The translations under genes were made by a program, and so were the position numbers. Below are positions 13,341 to 15,652 of a DNA stretch of 15,652 nucleotides, piece after piece. Position 1 is the first letter of the stretch. Each line of letters begins with the position of its first letter. The stretch is from contig MU631347.1 in the NCBI GenBank assembly GCA_026770615.1, positions 74,386-90,037 on the forward strand, given 5' to 3'. Below the pieces are notes generated by a model. That model saw only the letters and a program-made list of their open reading frames with translations, was not told the origin of the DNA and made no database searches. Source of the stretch: Pavlovales sp. CCMP2436 (lineage: Eukaryota > Haptophyta > Pavlovophyceae > Pavlovales).

Positions 13341-14069
13341 ATGGCGGAATGGGCCCCCAGTGGGCTGCGCTCCAGGCGCGTGAGCGCGCGGCTCGAGGCA
13401 GCCGCCGAGGCGGCGCTCCCACCGCTGCTCCGTGCACTCAACGGCGACCTGCTCCTCGCCATCGCGGCGCACCTTGGCGACGCAGACCTCGCGTGCTTTC
13501 GGCTCGCGTGCAAGCCTTTCCGCGACCACTCTAGGCCGGCGCAGAAGATGCTCCGTCGAGACTTCCTCCGCACGCGCGCGCTCGTGGTGTTCGCGTGGGT
13601 GGGCATGCCCGAATTCGTTGCCATCGGCCCATACGGTGAGTGGAGCATTCTCTCCCTCGCCGCCTCCATCGGTAACGTGGGCGTGCTCGAGGAGCTGGTC
13701 GACAACCGGCAGTGCGCACTAACACAAGTCGCGTGTGCTGCCGCTGCTGGGAAGGGGCATCTAGAAGCGCTGGCCTGGCTCCATACTCGCGGCTGCCCGT
13801 GGGATTTCTATACCGCACGTTGTGCTGCGTTGGGAGGCCACCTCGAGGTGCTGCGGTACGCGCACGAACACGGCTGCCCATGGAGCAGCGGTATTTGCTA
13901 CTGCGCTGCTGCGGCAGGGTATGTCGAGGTGCTGCAGTACGCACACGAGCACGGCTGCTCATGGGGCACTGTACCTGCTACTTTGCTGGATGACTGCCGT
14001 GCTGTCGCTTTGCAGAATGGGCACGCCGCGGTGGTGGAGTACTTGCGCACTTTACCGCCAGTCGCCTGA
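13341..14069 (+). CDS. F-box protein with ankyrin-type repeats
   Basis: 242 residues, single exon, ATG followed by G (ATGG). Residues about 27-65 match an F-box: LNGDLLLAIAAHLGDADLAC, then FRLACKPFRD; this domain binds Skp1 in SCF ubiquitin ligases. Residues about 101-240 are ankyrin-like repeats of about 27 residues, marked by GHLEALAWLHTRGCPW, GHLEVLRYAHEHGCPW and YVEVLQYAHEHGCSW, ending AVVEYLRTLPPVA. These would bind a substrate. This repeat style is abundant in algal and some large-DNA-virus genomes; here the surrounding introns and LINEs favour a host gene. The length is short for the family but the ORF looks complete, with no broken repeat. The high-GC third positions contrast with the AT-rich 3' flank. 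Opposite-strand frames across it are shadows. Confidence 0.88.
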   Translation: MAEWAPSGLRSRRVSARLEAAAEAALPPLLRALNGDLLLAIAAHLGDADLACFRLACKPFRDHSRPAQKMLRRDFLRTRALVVFAWVGMPEFVAIGPYGEWSILSLAASIGNVGVLEELVDNRQCALTQVACAAAAGKGHLEALAWLHTRGCPWDFYTARCAALGGHLEVLRYAHEHGCPWSSGICYCAAAAGYVEVLQYAHEHGCSWGTVPATLLDDCRAVALQNGHAAVVEYLRTLPPVA

Positions 14070-14389
14070 GCATCGACCGCGCATGGACGGTAGATCGTCA
14101 CGTTCACATGGTTACTGTAGCAGTTTGCCCTGCATCTGTTAGTTAGTCTATTTATGATAGGGATTCAAGCTGGCGTCTGACTGTTCTGAATGTTGTGCTG
14201 GTCTGAGCGCTGCTTCGCCAATTGCCTGCTGCGTGCCTTAGTCGGCTGCGCTGGCTTAGAATTTACTTTACTGTAGAGTTTAGTCGGCGAGCGCGATTTC
14301 AGAAGAGAGTAACGAAAACGGTTGTACTGACTAACTCCACTGTAATCGTAAGGCGTTGATTAAACTAATCACTTTCGTTATATAATCGA
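14070..14389. other. 3' flank of the F-box gene
   Basis: No gene seen. ATTTATGATAGGGATTCAAG with GCTGGCGT after it (14150-14176) matches the inverted sequence at 5486-5512 at about 26 of 27 positions. The rest is T-rich, as expected for a 3' untranslated region. Confidence 0.5.
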
Positions 14390-15129
14390 TACGGCTAGAC
14401 CCCTGAGACGGATCCTATTCAAACCTATTCGATAGGCAAGGTATATGCCGTCGCCATTTTTCTCTAGTTTGTTCTCCAGAGCTGAGCCTTGGAGGGTAAG
14501 GTTTCAAGAAGCAAAGGAATGGAGCCCCACCCAATCAAAACCTCCTCAATAACTAATAAATTTTTTCCTTATTAAATAAATATTTAAATAAATCAACATT
14601 CTTATTGATTGGGCAAATTTCAGGAAATACCAATAAGCACGAATCAGTGAGCGCTCTGGGCGGCGTGGGGAGCGAGCGACACCCTTGCATATAGCTTCAT
14701 GCGTGGCCGAGGTGCAGGTGATACCGCTCGTCGAGTTTCCGATGTCAAGCGGCCTCTATCTCGGCGAGCGGCGCAGGCTCGAGCAGCAGCGACGTAGGGT
14801 CAGCGTCTGCCGTGCTGAAACTTTTGTATATTTTCTTCATTAAATTCACTAAGTCATAATAAGCCACCGGGAGCCGGTCGCATCGTCAATCAGATTGAAT
14901 CCTGGCTATCCACATGTCGTGGCGTCTACGGGCTGAGAAGCTCAGCCACAGTCAGTTGCCCGTCGGCATTACTATCCGCCAGGGCGAACACCTTCTCGAT
15001 TGCGCTCGCATCGAGCAATGTGCGGTGACCTTGGGTGTACGACGCGCGGTGCGTCAGCTACAGCGTGCCGAACGCAGCCTATTAAATAGGCTAAAAAGCT
15101 AGTTAAATCAGCTCAGGGGTCTAGTCGTA
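14390..15129. mobile_element. 740-bp segment with TA-bounded inverted ends
   Basis: TACGGCTAGACCCCTGAG (14390-14407) faces CTCAGGGGTCTAGTCGTA (15112-15129), 17 of 18 identical when inverted. Further in on each side lies CCTATTCGATAGG (14424-14436) or, inverted, CCTATTTAATAGG (about 15078-15090). TA at both tips resembles the MITEs but the sequence is unrelated. Inside, CCCAATCAA (14530-14538) pairs with TTGATTGGG (14605-14613) in AT-rich DNA. No transposase. The segment includes the last exons of the EF-hand gene model. It may be a non-autonomous element that has captured or landed around gene sequence. Confidence 0.55.
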
Positions 15130-15495
15130 TAGTCACATGACCGGTGCACCAATATAGATTATAGTTACGCAAAGTTATTAATCTCGTTCGAACTAGTTCG
15201 TGTCGGTGACTGTTGCACGCTGTCCCTCCCATGTCATGCCCGTACGCCTTCGGGCTGCAAGTCGGGGAACGTTAAAAGAACTATGATTAAAAAGTGACCG
15301 AAAAAACTGCGCGTGGTGAGACTAGGACGGACTTCGGAACTGAAGCTCACTCGAGTCGGCGATCTCTCTCAGGGCCAACGCCAGCGGCGCCACCCCGAGC
15401 GTGCTGATCGCGTCCGCGACCTCCGTACTGCTGAGCGCCTTGTGCGCGCACGCCGGCCACTCGCCCGCGCGCGCGGCGAACGCGGCGTCCACCAC
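14745..15495 (-). CDS. partial spliced EF-hand (calmodulin-like) protein gene
   Basis: Minus-strand model. Exon A, 15495-15351: preceded by a pyrimidine-rich tract and CTCAG, ended by GTGAGC. It encodes AHKALSSTEVADAISTLGVA then PLALALREIADS. The spacing of Glu, Leu-Gly, Pro and Leu follows the calmodulin F-helix, linker and E-helix, but the first loop is degenerate. Exon B: about 15029 (after CCCAAG) or 15057 (after GTAG) to 14930. It encodes AIEKVFALADSNADGQLTVA, a complete calcium-binding loop DSNADGQLTVAE (D1, N3, D5, G6, L8, E12). Exon C, 14814-14745, follows a GTAGAC...TTTCAG intron of 115 bp in phase. It reads TADADPTSLLLEPAPLAEIE, then AA and stop. Only the 15029 start keeps phase with exon A. 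The gene continues beyond the right end; the first exon is not defined. Calcium sensing is inferred from the motif. Confidence 0.5.
15189..15200. repeat. 12-bp palindrome
   Basis: CGAACTAGTTCG is its own reverse complement. It lies in the presumed intron between exons A and B of the EF-hand gene. Function unknown. Confidence 0.6.
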
Positions 15496-15567
15496 CTGAG
15501 GCACAGCGGGGGGAAGGGGGGGGGCTCAGCTGGGGCGAGGGTGGGGTGCGCGCGCGTACACGGTCAC
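15496..15567 (-). other. probable spliceosomal intron upstream of EF-hand exon A
   Basis: On the minus strand it begins with a GTGACC donor candidate (15567) and ends with a long C/T tract and CTCAG (15500-15496), a strong 3' splice-site appearance. CAGCTGAG lies about 40 nt before the end as a branch-point candidate. The exon before it (15652-15568) has no frame I can choose with confidence. Confidence 0.45.
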
Positions 15568-15652
15568 GCATCGGTACAGACAGCTCGAAGCAGGGGCACC
15601 GTTATTGATCGGCGCAACGCAATTAATGGACACGAAACGATGGCATAAGGTC

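Noticed and set aside
13432..13993. Several long frames on both strands over the F-box gene
   Set aside because: All are shadows in GC-rich sequence. Only 13341-14069 has recognisable domains.
14914..15102. 62-codon plus-strand frame
   Set aside because: It is antisense to the EF-hand exon, whose canonical calcium loop is far stronger evidence for the minus strand.

Overview
The window looks like nuclear DNA of a eukaryotic protist, most likely a GC-rich alga or alga-like lineage; I cannot name the species. Several things point this way. There is a single-exon F-box plus ankyrin-type repeat gene with the 'HGCPW' repeat style common in haptophyte and stramenopile algae. A minus-strand gene can be read only with GT-AG introns. 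There are two copies of a non-LTR retrotransposon 3' part, several TA-flanked miniature inverted-repeat elements (MITEs), an HSP70 gene fragment, and islands of GC-rich coding-like sequence in AT-rich spacers. I see no bacterial operon, rRNA, tRNA or CRISPR array.

Layout. 1-1090: GC-rich, with an Ala-rich minus-strand reading frame (416-841) and a 13-bp minisatellite. 1270-2760: small inverted-repeat elements: hairpins, a MITE (1700-1883), a second-family MITE (1893-2062), a microsatellite, a 407-bp imperfect palindrome built from two facing copies of a gene-like segment (2166-2572), and a MITE relic. 2785-3273: an HSP70 fragment followed by a duplicated coding-like 3' end. 3806-4438: a minus-strand reading frame with a frame conflict. 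About 4426-5424: an element with ~115-bp imperfect inverted ends, one end split by a MITE, carrying a minus-strand frame related to the palindrome arms. 5416-6118: AT-rich spacer.

6119-13174 is dominated by two copies of one LINE-like element, separated by a short hairpin-rich spacer and a (GA)n tract. Both encode an RNase H-like domain, a CCHC zinc finger of the type found at the C-terminus of LINE polyproteins, and a proline-rich 23-residue tandem-repeat protein. They share a structured 3' tail. Copy 2 (10031-13174) is colinear but split by a MITE. In copy 1 (6119-9740) about 1.96 kb of the interior is inverted, and it carries a different MITE. Each copy supplies the empty target site for the other's MITE. 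No reverse transcriptase is present, so both copies are incomplete.

13341-14069 is the one clearly intact host gene (F-box/ankyrin-like), starting about 170 bp after copy 2 ends. 14390-15129 has TA-bounded inverted ends and contains the last exons of a minus-strand EF-hand protein whose earlier exon lies at 15351-15495. The strongest observations are the inverted segment together with a 799-bp tract that appears identical between otherwise diverged LINE copies, the MITE empty sites, the covarying 3' stem, the palindromic gene-fragment element, and the EF-hand exons inside inverted repeats.
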